The position numbers and the translations under genes are program-made. 64,000 bases of DNA from Lentzea sp. NBRC 102530. Its GTDB lineage: Bacteria > Actinomycetota > Actinomycetes > Mycobacteriales > Pseudonocardiaceae. The DNA lies in NCBI RefSeq assembly GCF_030269365.1, contig NZ_BSTF01000017.1, positions 124,001 through 188,000 of the forward strand, written 5' to 3'. Below the pieces are notes generated by a model. That model was not told the DNA's origin, ran no database searches, and saw nothing but the letters and a program-made list of their open reading frames with translations. Positions within the stretch are counted from its first letter, which is position 1, and every line of letters starts with the position of its first letter. Positions 9,022 to 17,384 of the stretch are shown piece by piece.

Positions 9022-9660
9022 ATGAGGCTACTGCTCGCTGTCCTGATGATGGTCGTCCTCGCCCCGGTCGCGTCCGCCGCGCCGGCCACCCCCACGGTCC
9101 GCTGCGAGTTCACCCCGACGCCGGAGAACCCGGCCGCGCGCCCGGTCCAGCCGCCGAACGCCGTCGTGCCCGCCCGCGGCACCGTGAAGGTCACCATCGT
9201 GACGAACTACGGCGTGGTGATCGCGAACCTCGACCGCGCCAACGCCCCGTGCGGCGTGGAGAACTTCGCCCACCTGGCGCGGAGCTGGTTCTACACGATG
9301 TCGCAGTGCTGGCGGCTCACCGACACCGCACGCCTCGGTGTGCTGCAGTGCGGTGACATCTACCGCGCCGAGGAGGGCGGGCCCGGCTACAAGTTCGCCG
9401 ACGAGGTGACCGGGAAGGAGACCTACCCGCGCGGCACCATCGCGTACGGGAACCAGGGGCCCGGCACCAACGGCAGCGAGTTCTTCATCGTGCACTCGTT
9501 CGCGAACATCCAGCCGCTCTACACCGTGATGGGTCACGTCACGTACGGCATGGACACGCTCGACCGGATCGTGCAGGCCGGGATCGTGCCGCAGCCGGAC
9601 GGCCTGCTCGACGGCGCGCCGAAGAAGCCGGTCCGGATTCTGCACGTGCTTGCCCACTAG
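9022..9660 (+). CDS. Secreted cyclophilin-type peptidyl-prolyl isomerase
   Basis: This 212-residue protein has a short signal peptide (MRLLLAVLMMVVLAPVASAAP), so it should act outside the membrane, perhaps in folding of exported proteins. The cyclophilin core shows APCGVENFAHLARSWFY, VLQCGDIYRAEEGGPGYKFADE, GTIAYGNQGPGTNGSEFFI and YTVMGHVTYGMDTLD, matching family core motifs. The usual catalytic Arg of FHRxxxxF is replaced: the segment reads CWRLTDTARLGVLQCGD, which keeps an Arg nearby (R105). Cys67 and other Cys could pair. A strong hairpin follows the stop. Confidence 0.85.
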   Translation: MRLLLAVLMMVVLAPVASAAPATPTVRCEFTPTPENPAARPVQPPNAVVPARGTVKVTIVTNYGVVIANLDRANAPCGVENFAHLARSWFYTMSQCWRLTDTARLGVLQCGDIYRAEEGGPGYKFADEVTGKETYPRGTIAYGNQGPGTNGSEFFIVHSFANIQPLYTVMGHVTYGMDTLDRIVQAGIVPQPDGLLDGAPKKPVRILHVLAH

Positions 9661-9674
9661 TTGCTTGTTTTCGA

Positions 9675-9707
9675 AGTGGTCGCCGCTTCGTTGAAATGGC
9701 GACCACT
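9675..9707 (+). terminator. Hairpin terminator after cyclophilin gene
   Basis: AGTGGTCGCC (9675-9684) and GGCGACCACT (9698-9707) form a perfect ten-pair stem with a 13-base loop, 14 bases after the stop codon. No U tract follows, as is common for actinomycete terminators. Confidence 0.6.
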
Positions 9708-9794
9708 GTGACAGGTGAATGACAGGCGAAAATCCGGTACGCGATCTCGATCACAGCCCCCACCTGCACGAATTCACCCGTTCGAACCATCGTT

Positions 9795-9812
9795 ATTGAG
9801 GTGGATTTGAGG
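9795..9812 (+). promoter_or_regulatory. Heptamer direct repeat, possible SARP-type site
   Basis: ATTGAGG (9795-9801) and TTTGAGG (9806-9812) form direct repeats with a 4-bp spacer (11-bp pitch), about 85 bases upstream of the acyl-reductase operon start. This spacing is the known layout for SARP activators such as ActII-ORF4 and DnrI. Only two copies exist and no convincing -10 lies at the expected distance, so this is tentative. Confidence 0.25.
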
Positions 9813-9897
9813 GTTCGTGTGATTCCGCTCGCCACCGCGAATAGATTTCTCTCCTCCTGTGCTTATCTCGTCGGAGCAATTGGAGGAGGCACAGGAA

Positions 9898-11025
9898 GTG
9901 TTACCCGAGTTCGAGCCGGCTCGACTCGACGACGTCGACGACCTGCTGAGGCTCTACCGGCGGGCGCACGGCGCGAACTACCCCATCGCGATGGGCACCG
10001 ACCCCGCCGTCATGGCGGCCGAGATCGAGTCCGCGCACACCACGTGGCTGGTGTGGCGGCAGGACGGCGAGGTCCAGGCCTCGATCACCGGGCACGTCGA
10101 GAGCACCGACCGGCTCGGCAAGATCGCCGGACTGGTCGTCGACCCGGACGCGCAGGGCGGCGGCATCGCCCACCACGCGGTCGGGCAGATCACCGGCGCG
10201 ATGCTCGCGAGCGGCGACGTCGACTCGGTCTACGGCACCGCCCGCACGGTCCACCTCGCGCCGCAGCGGGTGTGCCTGCGCAACGGTTTCCACCCGCTCG
10301 GGCTCGTCCCGAACCTGTTCAAGCACGCCCGGCGCGAGACGATGACGCTGCTCGCCAAGCACCGCGACGGCGTCCTCGAACGCCGCGCCGAGGTGCACAA
10401 GGTGCCGAAGAGCCTGGAAAAGCTCGTCACCGCGACGCAGTCCGCGCTCGGGCTGTCCGCGCTGCCGGAGTTCGTCGAGGACGACGGCTTCACCGAGAGC
10501 CGCCTGTCGCGGCTGGAGGTGATCGAGGCGCCGCAGTTCGTGCAGCGGCACTTCGAGCGCACGATCAACGACCCGGCGCGGCGGTTCTACCCGCTGCACA
10601 AGCCGAACGTGCTGCTCGCCGACGAGCACGGCGAGTACCAGCTCTACGGCCACCTCAACCGCCACGACGGCTACTGCACGATCTTCGGTGCCACGCCGAG
10701 CCCGCAGGCCGTGCTGCCGCACCTCGGCGGTGTGATCGACGCACTGGCCGGGCTGGGCGCGCCGCACGTCGAGACGCTCGTGCCGCTGCACGAGTTCGAC
10801 GAGCTGAGCGCGTTGCTGGCCTTCGGTTTCCTGCCGGTGGCGCTGTACCCGGCGATGCGCGGCGACGGCGAGGTCTACCACGACTACGTCGTCATGGTGC
10901 ACACGCCGCAACCGCCCGACTTCCGCGGCCTGCTGATCGACGAGGCGTTCCGGCCGTTCACCGAGCAGTACGTCGAGCTGTGGACGCAGAAGTTCCTCAA
11001 CACCAACGGAGTGTTTCGCGCATGA
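9898..11025 (+). CDS. GNAT-family N-acyltransferase heading acyl-reductase operon
   Basis: This 375-residue protein has a GNAT fold in its first 150 residues: LDDVDDLLRLYRRAHG, then GKIAGLVVDPDAQGGGIAHHAVGQI. The last is the acetyl-CoA loop, here Q-G-G-G-I-A in place of the usual Q/RxxGxG/A. A second half (about 200-375) resembles another degenerate acyltransferase fold with a GFLPVALYPAM strand. I chose GTG 9898 because GGAGGAGG (9882-9889) sits eight bases before it; a GTG at 9859 is less likely. The stop overlaps the ATG of the next gene (ATGA), and four genes follow this way to 15828. The acceptor substrate is unknown. Context suggests it N-acylates an amine made or used by the LuxE/LuxC-like enzymes. 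Confidence 0.75.
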   Translation: MLPEFEPARLDDVDDLLRLYRRAHGANYPIAMGTDPAVMAAEIESAHTTWLVWRQDGEVQASITGHVESTDRLGKIAGLVVDPDAQGGGIAHHAVGQITGAMLASGDVDSVYGTARTVHLAPQRVCLRNGFHPLGLVPNLFKHARRETMTLLAKHRDGVLERRAEVHKVPKSLEKLVTATQSALGLSALPEFVEDDGFTESRLSRLEVIEAPQFVQRHFERTINDPARRFYPLHKPNVLLADEHGEYQLYGHLNRHDGYCTIFGATPSPQAVLPHLGGVIDALAGLGAPHVETLVPLHEFDELSALLAFGFLPVALYPAMRGDGEVYHDYVVMVHTPQPPDFRGLLIDEAFRPFTEQYVELWTQKFLNTNGVFRA

Positions 11026-12158
11026 ACGCGCATTTAGGTCCGGCAAGGGTGCCGGACTCGTCGTTGAACGCCGTCCAGGCGTTGTGCGACATCGCAGCCC
11101 CTTACGACCACAGCGACGACGACCTGTTCCTCGCAGCGATGAACGAGTCGAACCGCTGGCACGCCGAGCGCAACGAGTTCTTCCGCAGTCTGTGGAACGG
11201 CAAACCGATCAAGGACATCGCCGAGCAGCCGTTCGTGCACGCCAACTTCTTCAAGATGCACGAGGTGCTGTCCGTGCCGCGCGGCCAGGTCGTCGTGCAC
11301 GCCACCTCGTCCGGCACGACCGGGCAGAAGTCGCAGATGTTCTGGGACGCCTGGACGTTGCGCGCGGGCCAGCGGATGGTCGCGCGCATCTACGACCACA
11401 ACGGGTTCATCACCGAGGACCCGACGAACTACCTGATCAACCTCAACCAGCCCACGCCGTCGGTCAAGCTCGGCAGCTCGTTCACCGGGCAGTTCATGAC
11501 CGACTTCGCGCCGGTCGAGTCCGTCGAGTACGGGCTCGCGCACACCGGGAGCGGGCACGAGTTCGACGCGTTCGGCAGCATCCGCGCGCTGCAACGGTTC
11601 GCGGACGACGGCAAGCCCGTGCGGATCTTCGGGTTCCCGGCGTTCCTCAGCTTCACCATCGACCGCATGCGCGCGATGGGCGTGGAACCGTTGCAGCTGA
11701 ACGAGAACTCGATGGTCTGGTTCGGCGGTGGCTGGAAGGGCAACGCCGACAGGCAGATCTCCAAGGCCGAGCTGCGCGCCAAGGTCGTGGAGATGCTCGG
11801 CATCCCGGACGAACGGATCCGGGACAGCTACGGCTCCGTCGAGCACTCGGTGCCGTACGTCGAGTGCGCGCGCCACAACCTGCACGTGCCGACGTGGTCA
11901 CGTGCGATCGTCCGGGACGTCCGGACGCTGGAACCGTTGCCGCACGGCGAGTCCGGCTACATCCAGTTCATGTCGCCTTACATCACCTCGGCGCCCGCGC
12001 AGAGCGTGCTGATGGGTGACCTGGCCGCACTGCACGCACCTGAGGAGTGCGGTTGCGGCAACGAGACCCCGTGGTTCGAGATCCTCGGCCGCGCCGGCGT
12101 CTCCCGCAACCGGTCCTGCGCCATCGCGGCCGCGGAACTCCTGAAGGGCAAGGCATGA
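11022..12158 (+). CDS. LuxE-like acyl-protein synthetase (PaaK-like acyltransferase)
   Basis: The 378-residue length equals that of LuxE. It carries the adenylate-forming P-loop as TSSGTTGQKS (95-104), with FGGGWKGN and DSYGSVEH further on, the usual LuxE/PaaK layout without the large C-terminal subdomain of full ligases. In bioluminescent bacteria LuxE activates a fatty acid with ATP and holds it as a thioester on a Cys close to the C-terminus. Here Cys366, in RNRSCAIAA, lies 12 residues from the end, in the matching position. A CGCG pair (343-346) may bind metal. It overlaps the GNAT gene and the LuxC-like gene by four bases each. The acyl substrate is not known. Confidence 0.82.
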   Translation: MNAHLGPARVPDSSLNAVQALCDIAAPYDHSDDDLFLAAMNESNRWHAERNEFFRSLWNGKPIKDIAEQPFVHANFFKMHEVLSVPRGQVVVHATSSGTTGQKSQMFWDAWTLRAGQRMVARIYDHNGFITEDPTNYLINLNQPTPSVKLGSSFTGQFMTDFAPVESVEYGLAHTGSGHEFDAFGSIRALQRFADDGKPVRIFGFPAFLSFTIDRMRAMGVEPLQLNENSMVWFGGGWKGNADRQISKAELRAKVVEMLGIPDERIRDSYGSVEHSVPYVECARHNLHVPTWSRAIVRDVRTLEPLPHGESGYIQFMSPYITSAPAQSVLMGDLAALHAPEECGCGNETPWFEILGRAGVSRNRSCAIAAAELLKGKA

Positions 12159-14608
12159 GGCACCTCTGGCAAGGCGCGTGGATCGACGACGAGGCCGCGT
12201 CGGTGCGGCTCGACACCCTGGACGACCTGACCCAGCAGGTGATCACCGGCCCGAGGCTGAACCCGCTCGTCGTGCTCGCCGCCGCCGAGAAGCTCGACCT
12301 GGAGCAGCACCGGCCGTCGCTGGTCGCGTGGGGCCTCGCCGAGACCGAGGTCGACGAGACCCTGGAGGTGTTGCGGCACGCGCTGAGCAGGGCTTCGCTG
12401 GAACGCAAGCTCCAGCGCGAACTCGGCGGCCTCGACCCCGCGCGGATGGTCAGGCCCGACTTCCGCACGCCCGTCTACGAGGCCTGGGTGCCGCTCGGCC
12501 TGCTCGCGCACGTGACCGCGGGCAACGCCCCGGCCGCAGGCGTGCTGAGCGCCGTCGAGGGCCTGCTCTCGGGCAACCTCAACGTCATCAAGGTCGCCTC
12601 GGACGACTCCGGCTTCACCGCCGAGGTGCTCGCCTCGCTGGCCGCGCTCGACCAGACCGGGCAGATCGCGGCACGGCTGGTCGTGCTGCGCTTCTCGTCG
12701 TCGCGCACCGACTGGACGGCGCGGATGCTCGGCGCCGCCGACGCCGTCGCGGTGTGGGGTGGCGAGGAGGCGATCGAGGGCGTCCGGGAGCTGGTGCGGC
12801 CCGGCACGCGGGTGGTCGACTGGGGCCCGAAGCTGTCGTTCGCCTACCTGACGGCCGACCTCTGGTCCGATGTGGACACGCTGCACGCGCTGGCGGCGGA
12901 CGTCTGCCAGCTGGAGCAGCAGGCCTGCTCCAGCCCGCAGGTGATCTACCTCGACACCGAGGACTCGTCGCAGGTCTTCGCGTTCGCCGAGCGGTTCGCG
13001 TCGGTGCTGGAACTGACCGGGCCGCCGACCCGCGACCCGTCGCAGGCCGAGTGGGCGGAGATCACGAACACCGTCGTCGTGACGCAGCTCGAGGAGCACC
13101 TCGGGTTCACGAAGGTGCACGCCGGCGGCCACTGGCGGGTGCTGGCGGACGTGCGGTTCGCGCCGCGCACCTCGCCGCTGTACCGGACGGTGTGGGTGAA
13201 GCCGTTGCCGCGCAAACAGATCACCTCGGTGCTGCGGCCGATGCGGCAGTACCTGCAGACCGTCGGGCTCGCGGCGGACCGGCCGGACACGGCCTCGCTG
13301 GCGCGGGCGTTCGTGTCGGTCGGCGTGCAGCGGATCACCACGCCGGGGTCGATGCTCGGCGGGTACAGCGGCGAACCGCACGACGGCGTGTACGCGTTGC
13401 AGCGCTACAGCAACCGGGTGTCGGTGCAGCTCGACGACAGGTTCGCGCTCGACGCCTCGCTCGACGAGCTGGCCGAGTCGCGCCAGCTGCCGGTGCCGAG
13501 GGTCCCGGTGACGGCGAAGGCGGACTTCGAGACGTTGCAGGACCGCCAGGCCGACGTGTACTTCCGCAGCGGCGGCAGTTCGGGCGCGCCGAAGCTCTCC
13601 GCCTACACCTGGGCCGACTGGGACGAGCAGATGTGGGTGGGCGCCGAGGCGTTGCTCGCCACCGGGCTCGACCCGCGGACCGACCGGATCATGAACCTGT
13701 TCTTCAACGGGCACATGTACGCGAGCTTCGTGAGCTTCTTCTCCGCGCTGGAACGCATGAACGCCGTGCAGTTCCCGATGGGCGGCGAGTGGGGCCAGCT
13801 GGACGCGATCGCCCGGGCCATCGTGGACAACCGCGTCGACACGTTGCTGACCGCGCCTTCGTTCGTGCAGCGGCTCTTCGCCGAGCACGGCGACCTGCTG
13901 AAGGAGTACGGCGGCATCCGCAAGATCTTCTACGCGGGTGAGCACTTCGGCGCGCAGGCCATCGCCCGGCTGCGGGACGAGTTCGGCGTCTCGGTGATCC
14001 GGTCGGCGGCCTACGCGACGGTCGACGCGGGACCGATCGGGTACCAGTGCTCGGCGTCCACCGGCAAGGTGCACCACGTGCTCACCGGCCTGCACACGCT
14101 GGAGATCCTCGACGACGACGATCGCCCGGCGTCGTCCGGCCGGCTCGTGGTCACCACGCACACCCGGCGCGGCCAGCGGCTGGAGCGCTACGAGATCGGC
14201 GACCTGGGCCGCTGGGTGCCCGGCGACTGCCCGTGCGAACGCCAGACCCCGCGGTTCGAGCTGCTCGGCCGCACCGGGGACGTGTTCCGCACGGCCGCGC
14301 AGACGTTGAACTACCGGCGGTTCCTCACGATCCTGGAGGACGAGTTCGGCTACTCCGGCGCGCTGCAGGTCGAGCTGACCGAGAACGCTGCCGGTGACGA
14401 GCTGGTGGTCCGGCTGGAACGCGACCGCGCGCCCGAGCCGTCCGCGAGCCGGGGCGTGCTCCTGTCCTGCTATGCCGAGGTCGAGGAGGCCGTCGAGAAG
14501 GACCGGCTGTTGTCGTTCCGGGTCGAGAACGTGCCGCTGGCGGACTTCCAGCGGACGCGCAGCAGCGGCAAGCTGATCGCCGTCGTCGACCAGCGCAGGA
14601 GCGCGTGA
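12155..14608 (+). CDS. LuxC-like acyl-CoA reductase fused to PaaK-like adenylation domain
   Basis: This is an 817-residue fusion. Residues 1-430 match LuxC, the acyl-CoA/acyl-protein reductase that makes fatty aldehydes with NADPH: VPLGLLAHVTAGNAPAAGV, the SSRTDW and VVDWGPKLS strands, and the nucleophile Cys258 in LEQQACSSPQ. Residues 455-817 are a second adenylate-forming unit with RSGGSSGAPKLS (471-482), FYAGEHFGA, a YATVDAGPIGY A5-like motif and ERYEIGDLGRWV (678-688). Classical luxC genes encode only the reductase, so the fusion is unusual. It suggests channelling between acid activation and aldehyde formation, or use of the aldehyde by an acyl transfer step. The ends overlap both neighbours (ATGA at the start, TGATG at the end). 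Confidence 0.82.
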   Translation: MRHLWQGAWIDDEAASVRLDTLDDLTQQVITGPRLNPLVVLAAAEKLDLEQHRPSLVAWGLAETEVDETLEVLRHALSRASLERKLQRELGGLDPARMVRPDFRTPVYEAWVPLGLLAHVTAGNAPAAGVLSAVEGLLSGNLNVIKVASDDSGFTAEVLASLAALDQTGQIAARLVVLRFSSSRTDWTARMLGAADAVAVWGGEEAIEGVRELVRPGTRVVDWGPKLSFAYLTADLWSDVDTLHALAADVCQLEQQACSSPQVIYLDTEDSSQVFAFAERFASVLELTGPPTRDPSQAEWAEITNTVVVTQLEEHLGFTKVHAGGHWRVLADVRFAPRTSPLYRTVWVKPLPRKQITSVLRPMRQYLQTVGLAADRPDTASLARAFVSVGVQRITTPGSMLGGYSGEPHDGVYALQRYSNRVSVQLDDRFALDASLDELAESRQLPVPRVPVTAKADFETLQDRQADVYFRSGGSSGAPKLSAYTWADWDEQMWVGAEALLATGLDPRTDRIMNLFFNGHMYASFVSFFSALERMNAVQFPMGGEWGQLDAIARAIVDNRVDTLLTAPSFVQRLFAEHGDLLKEYGGIRKIFYAGEHFGAQAIARLRDEFGVSVIRSAAYATVDAGPIGYQCSASTGKVHHVLTGLHTLEILDDDDRPASSGRLVVTTHTRRGQRLERYEIGDLGRWVPGDCPCERQTPRFELLGRTGDVFRTAAQTLNYRRFLTILEDEFGYSGALQVELTENAAGDELVVRLERDRAPEPSASRGVLLSCYAEVEEAVEKDRLLSFRVENVPLADFQRTRSSGKLIAVVDQRRSA

Positions 14609-15828
14609 TGTCCGTGCTCGACCTCGTCTGTTACGCGCGCACGCACTCGCCGTTCTACAAGGACCTCTACGACGGTTACGACTCGTCGACGCCGCTGGCC
14701 GAGCTGCCGGTGATCGACCAGGCCGCGTTCTGGGCCGCGAACACCGTGCGGCACAACCAGGTGCTGACCAGCACCCACACCGACGGCCTGATCTTCAAGA
14801 CCGGCGGGACGACGCGAGCCCCGCGCGTTTCCTTCTACACCAACGCCGAGTGGGACGCGATGTGCCGCACGTACGCGGAAACGCTGCCCGCGGCGGGACT
14901 CCGGCACGGCGACCGCATCGCGAACCTGTTCGCGGCCGGTGAGCTGTACTCCAGCTTCATCTTCGCGCTGAACTCCTTGCAGCGCTCGCCGATCGACCTC
15001 GTGCAGCTGCCCGTCACCGGCAGCGCGCCGGTCGAGTTCACGCTGTCGACGATGCAGGACTTCGACGCGACCGTGGTCGCGGGCTTCCCGACGACGCTGT
15101 CCCGGCTGGCCGCGCACGTCGTTTCTTCGGTCGGCTCGTTGCCGTTGGTGCGGCTGGTCCTGTTCAGCGGTGAGGCGTTGTACGACGACCAGCGCACGTT
15201 GCTGTCCCAGGCGTTCCCGGGAGCCGAGTTCCGGTCGTTCGTCTACGGCAGCGTGGACGGCGGGATCATCGGCACGGCGGTGCTCGGCTCGGAGGACCCG
15301 CGGGTGTTCCGCGCGTTCGTCGACAGCTCGGTGCTGGAGATCGTCGACGTCGACACCGGCGCGCCTATCACCACGCCCGGCGTCGCGGGCCGGTTGCTGC
15401 AGACCGACCTGACCCGCCGGTTGCAGCCGATGATCCGGTACCCGGTCGGCGACCTGGCCGCGTGGGTCGACGTCGAGGACGGCATCTTCCGCCTGCTCGG
15501 GCGGGCCGACGAGGGTGCGCGGGTCGGCCCGGTGACGCTGCACCTCGACCACCTGCGTTCCGCCGTCGACCGGGCGGGCGTGGTGCACAACGGCGTGCAG
15601 GTCGTGATCCGGCGGGTGGACTCGCGGGACCAGCTGGTGCTGCGGATCGCCTCGGCGGAGCACGACGCTGAGCGGGTGCGGGCCGAGGTCGACGTGATCA
15701 GCCCGCGGTTCGCGTTGCAGGTCGGGCGTGGCGTGGTGGCGCCGCTGGCGGTGGAGTGGGTGGAGGCGCTGGAGGTGAACCCCCGCACAGGCAAGACCGT
15801 CCGGCTCCTCGACGAGCGGTCCGTCTGA
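14608..15828 (+). CDS. PaaK/LuxE-like adenylate-forming ligase
   Basis: This 406-residue protein is related to phenylacetate-CoA ligase. It shows FKTGGTTRAPR (63-73), LFSGEALYDDQ, FVYGSVDGGIIG as the A5 region and MIRYPVGDLAAWVD near the end. It has a short C-terminal lid (about 320-406) ending with NPRTGKTVRLL, which contains the Lys expected of such lids. It is the third adenylating unit in the operon, after the LuxE-like protein and the fused domain, so three acids or three carrier-bound states may be handled. ATG 14608 overlaps the previous stop; GTG 14605 is also possible. The product is unknown. Confidence 0.8.
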   Translation: MSVLDLVCYARTHSPFYKDLYDGYDSSTPLAELPVIDQAAFWAANTVRHNQVLTSTHTDGLIFKTGGTTRAPRVSFYTNAEWDAMCRTYAETLPAAGLRHGDRIANLFAAGELYSSFIFALNSLQRSPIDLVQLPVTGSAPVEFTLSTMQDFDATVVAGFPTTLSRLAAHVVSSVGSLPLVRLVLFSGEALYDDQRTLLSQAFPGAEFRSFVYGSVDGGIIGTAVLGSEDPRVFRAFVDSSVLEIVDVDTGAPITTPGVAGRLLQTDLTRRLQPMIRYPVGDLAAWVDVEDGIFRLLGRADEGARVGPVTLHLDHLRSAVDRAGVVHNGVQVVIRRVDSRDQLVLRIASAEHDAERVRAEVDVISPRFALQVGRGVVAPLAVEWVEALEVNPRTGKTVRLLDERSV

Positions 15829-15976
15829 ACACCTGACCGGCTGTCCGTCCACCGCCCCGCCGCCTGCCTCACGGCGCTCGATCGCACGCGGGAACCGCGT
15901 GCGACACAGGACGTGCAGCGGGCTCGCGATGGCGGCGGGCACGAGTTCCGGTCACGTGCTTGGTTAAGGTGGCCGG

Positions 15977-16720
15977 GTGCGAAAGATCCTGGTCATCGGT
16001 ATCGGCGCGGGCAACCCCGACCACCTGACGGTGCAGGCCGTCAAGGCGTTGCAGACGGTCGACGTGTACTTCGTGCTGGACAAGGGGTCGGTGAAGCAGG
16101 AGCTCGTCGACCTGCGCGCCTCGATCCTGGCCGAGCACGTGACGCGGCCGTACCGCTGGGTCGAGGGCCGGGACCCGGATCGCGACCGCACCCCTGCGGA
16201 CTACCAGGCGACCATCGACCAATGGCGCCGTGACCGTGCCGACGTCGTCCGGGGCCTGCTCGCCGAGCTGGGACCGGACGAGGTCGGTGCGTTCCTGGTG
16301 TGGGGCGACCCGTCGCTCTACGACTCGACGCTCGCGATCCTCGACGACCTGCTGGCGCGCGGGGAGTCGTTCGAGGTCGAGGTGATCCCCGGCGTCACGT
16401 CCGTGGCGGCGTTGACGGCCGGGCACCGCGTGTCGCTGAACCAGGTCGGCAAGCCCGTGCAGATCACGACCGGACGGCGGCTGGCCGCCGGGTGGCCGTC
16501 CGATGTGGACGACGTGGCCGTGATGCTGGACGCGCAGTACTCGTTCGAGGGCGTGGACCCCGACACGTGGATCTACTGGGGCGCCTACCTCGGGATGCCC
16601 GACGAGATCCTGGTGTCGGGGCGGGTCGGGGACGTGGCGGCGGAGATCCGCGCGGTGCGGTCGGAGGCCCGCGAGCGCAAGGGCTGGATCATGGACACCT
16701 ACCTGCTGCGCCGTCCCTGA
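15977..16720 (+). CDS. cobF: Precorrin-6A synthase (deacetylating)
   Basis: This 247-residue enzyme has the tetrapyrrole methylase N-terminus VIGIGAGNPDHLTVQAVKAL, DVYFVLDKG, and the later VWGDPSLYDSTL and EVIPGVTSVAAL blocks. CobF methylates C-1 of precorrin-5 using S-adenosylmethionine and releases acetate, forming precorrin-6A in aerobic cobalamin biosynthesis. The length and the RPYRWVEGRDPDRDR segment fit CobF rather than CobI, CobJ or CobM. Here it stands alone: no other cob gene lies in the window. I see no cobalamin riboswitch in the 148 bases upstream. The GTG start at 15977 directly precedes the nucleotide-binding strand. Confidence 0.9.
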   Translation: MRKILVIGIGAGNPDHLTVQAVKALQTVDVYFVLDKGSVKQELVDLRASILAEHVTRPYRWVEGRDPDRDRTPADYQATIDQWRRDRADVVRGLLAELGPDEVGAFLVWGDPSLYDSTLAILDDLLARGESFEVEVIPGVTSVAALTAGHRVSLNQVGKPVQITTGRRLAAGWPSDVDDVAVMLDAQYSFEGVDPDTWIYWGAYLGMPDEILVSGRVGDVAAEIRAVRSEARERKGWIMDTYLLRRP

Positions 16721-16735
16721 CCACCCGGCACTCGG

Positions 16736-17263
16736 TCACTCGGCGATCAGGCGCTGGACCGAGCGCTCCACGAGCCGGCGCGTCGCGTTCGGGGTGCTGA
16801 ACGCGAGGATCGACATGTGCACGACCAGGTCCAGCAGGTCGTTCGCGTTGAACTCGGCCGAGATCCTGCCCTCCATCTGGGCCTTGCCGATGGCCGCGAT
16901 CTTGTCGCGGTGCGCCTGGACCTCCGCCTCCGGCAACGAGTCGAAGCCGTTCTCCAGCCGGTGGTACGCCGCGAGCCGCAGGATCTGCGGCTGCTCCTGG
17001 TAGGAGTCGAACAACCTGCCCGCGTACCCCGGCAGGTCCTCCGGTGTGATCGGGACCGACCGGATCATGCGCTCGATCTGGATCTTCAGGACCTCGTCGA
17101 ACAGGCCCTCCTTGCTGCCGAAGTAGGCGTAGATCATCGCCTTGTTGCAGCCGGCCTTGGCCGCGACGCGGTCGACGCGCGCGCCGGCGATGCCGTACTC
17201 CGCGAACTCGTCCAGAGCGGCGTCGAGCAGCTTCGCCTTGGTCGCTTCCTTGTCCCTCACCAC
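16736..17263 (-). CDS. TetR-family repressor
   Basis: This 175-residue protein has a canonical TetR helix-turn-helix in residues 8-55 (LLDAALDEFAEYGIAGARVDRVAAKAGCNKAMIYAYFGSKEGLFDEVL). Its ligand domain is short and helical. It is divergent from an SDR gene and separated from it by three copies of a palindrome, so it most likely represses both itself and the SDR gene. TetR/SDR pairs of this kind are widespread in actinobacteria; the inducer is not known. Confidence 0.88.
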   Translation of the reverse strand: MVRDKEATKAKLLDAALDEFAEYGIAGARVDRVAAKAGCNKAMIYAYFGSKEGLFDEVLKIQIERMIRSVPITPEDLPGYAGRLFDSYQEQPQILRLAAYHRLENGFDSLPEAEVQAHRDKIAAIGKAQMEGRISAEFNANDLLDLVVHMSILAFSTPNATRRLVERSVQRLIAE

Positions 17264-17274
17264 ACCCCCATTCT

Positions 17275-17363
17275 AACCAACCGGTTGGTCATGGCAACTA
17301 ACCGTTTAGTTGACAGCGGGGCGGAGACGTGGTTGCCTGGCTCTAGCAACCAACCGGTTGGTT
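17275..17363. promoter_or_regulatory. Three palindromic operators between TetR and SDR genes
   Basis: A perfect palindrome AACCAACCGGTTGGTT stands at 17348-17363, its 14-bp core ACCAACCGGTTGGT at 17276-17289, and a diverged copy AACTAACCGTTTAGTT at 17296-17311. The first two copies flank a spacing of seven turns (73 bp centre to centre). One copy is close to each gene, which fits autoregulation plus control of the SDR gene. Binding by the adjacent TetR protein is inferred from position. Confidence 0.8.
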
Positions 17364-17384
17364 AACGAGCGGGAGGAACAGGTC

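Noticed and set aside
9801-11021. In-frame upstream extension of the LuxE-like gene to 9801
   Set aside because: The part before 11022 is an Arg/Ala-rich out-of-frame reading of the GNAT gene; LuxE homology and length begin at ATG 11022, which overlaps the GNAT stop.
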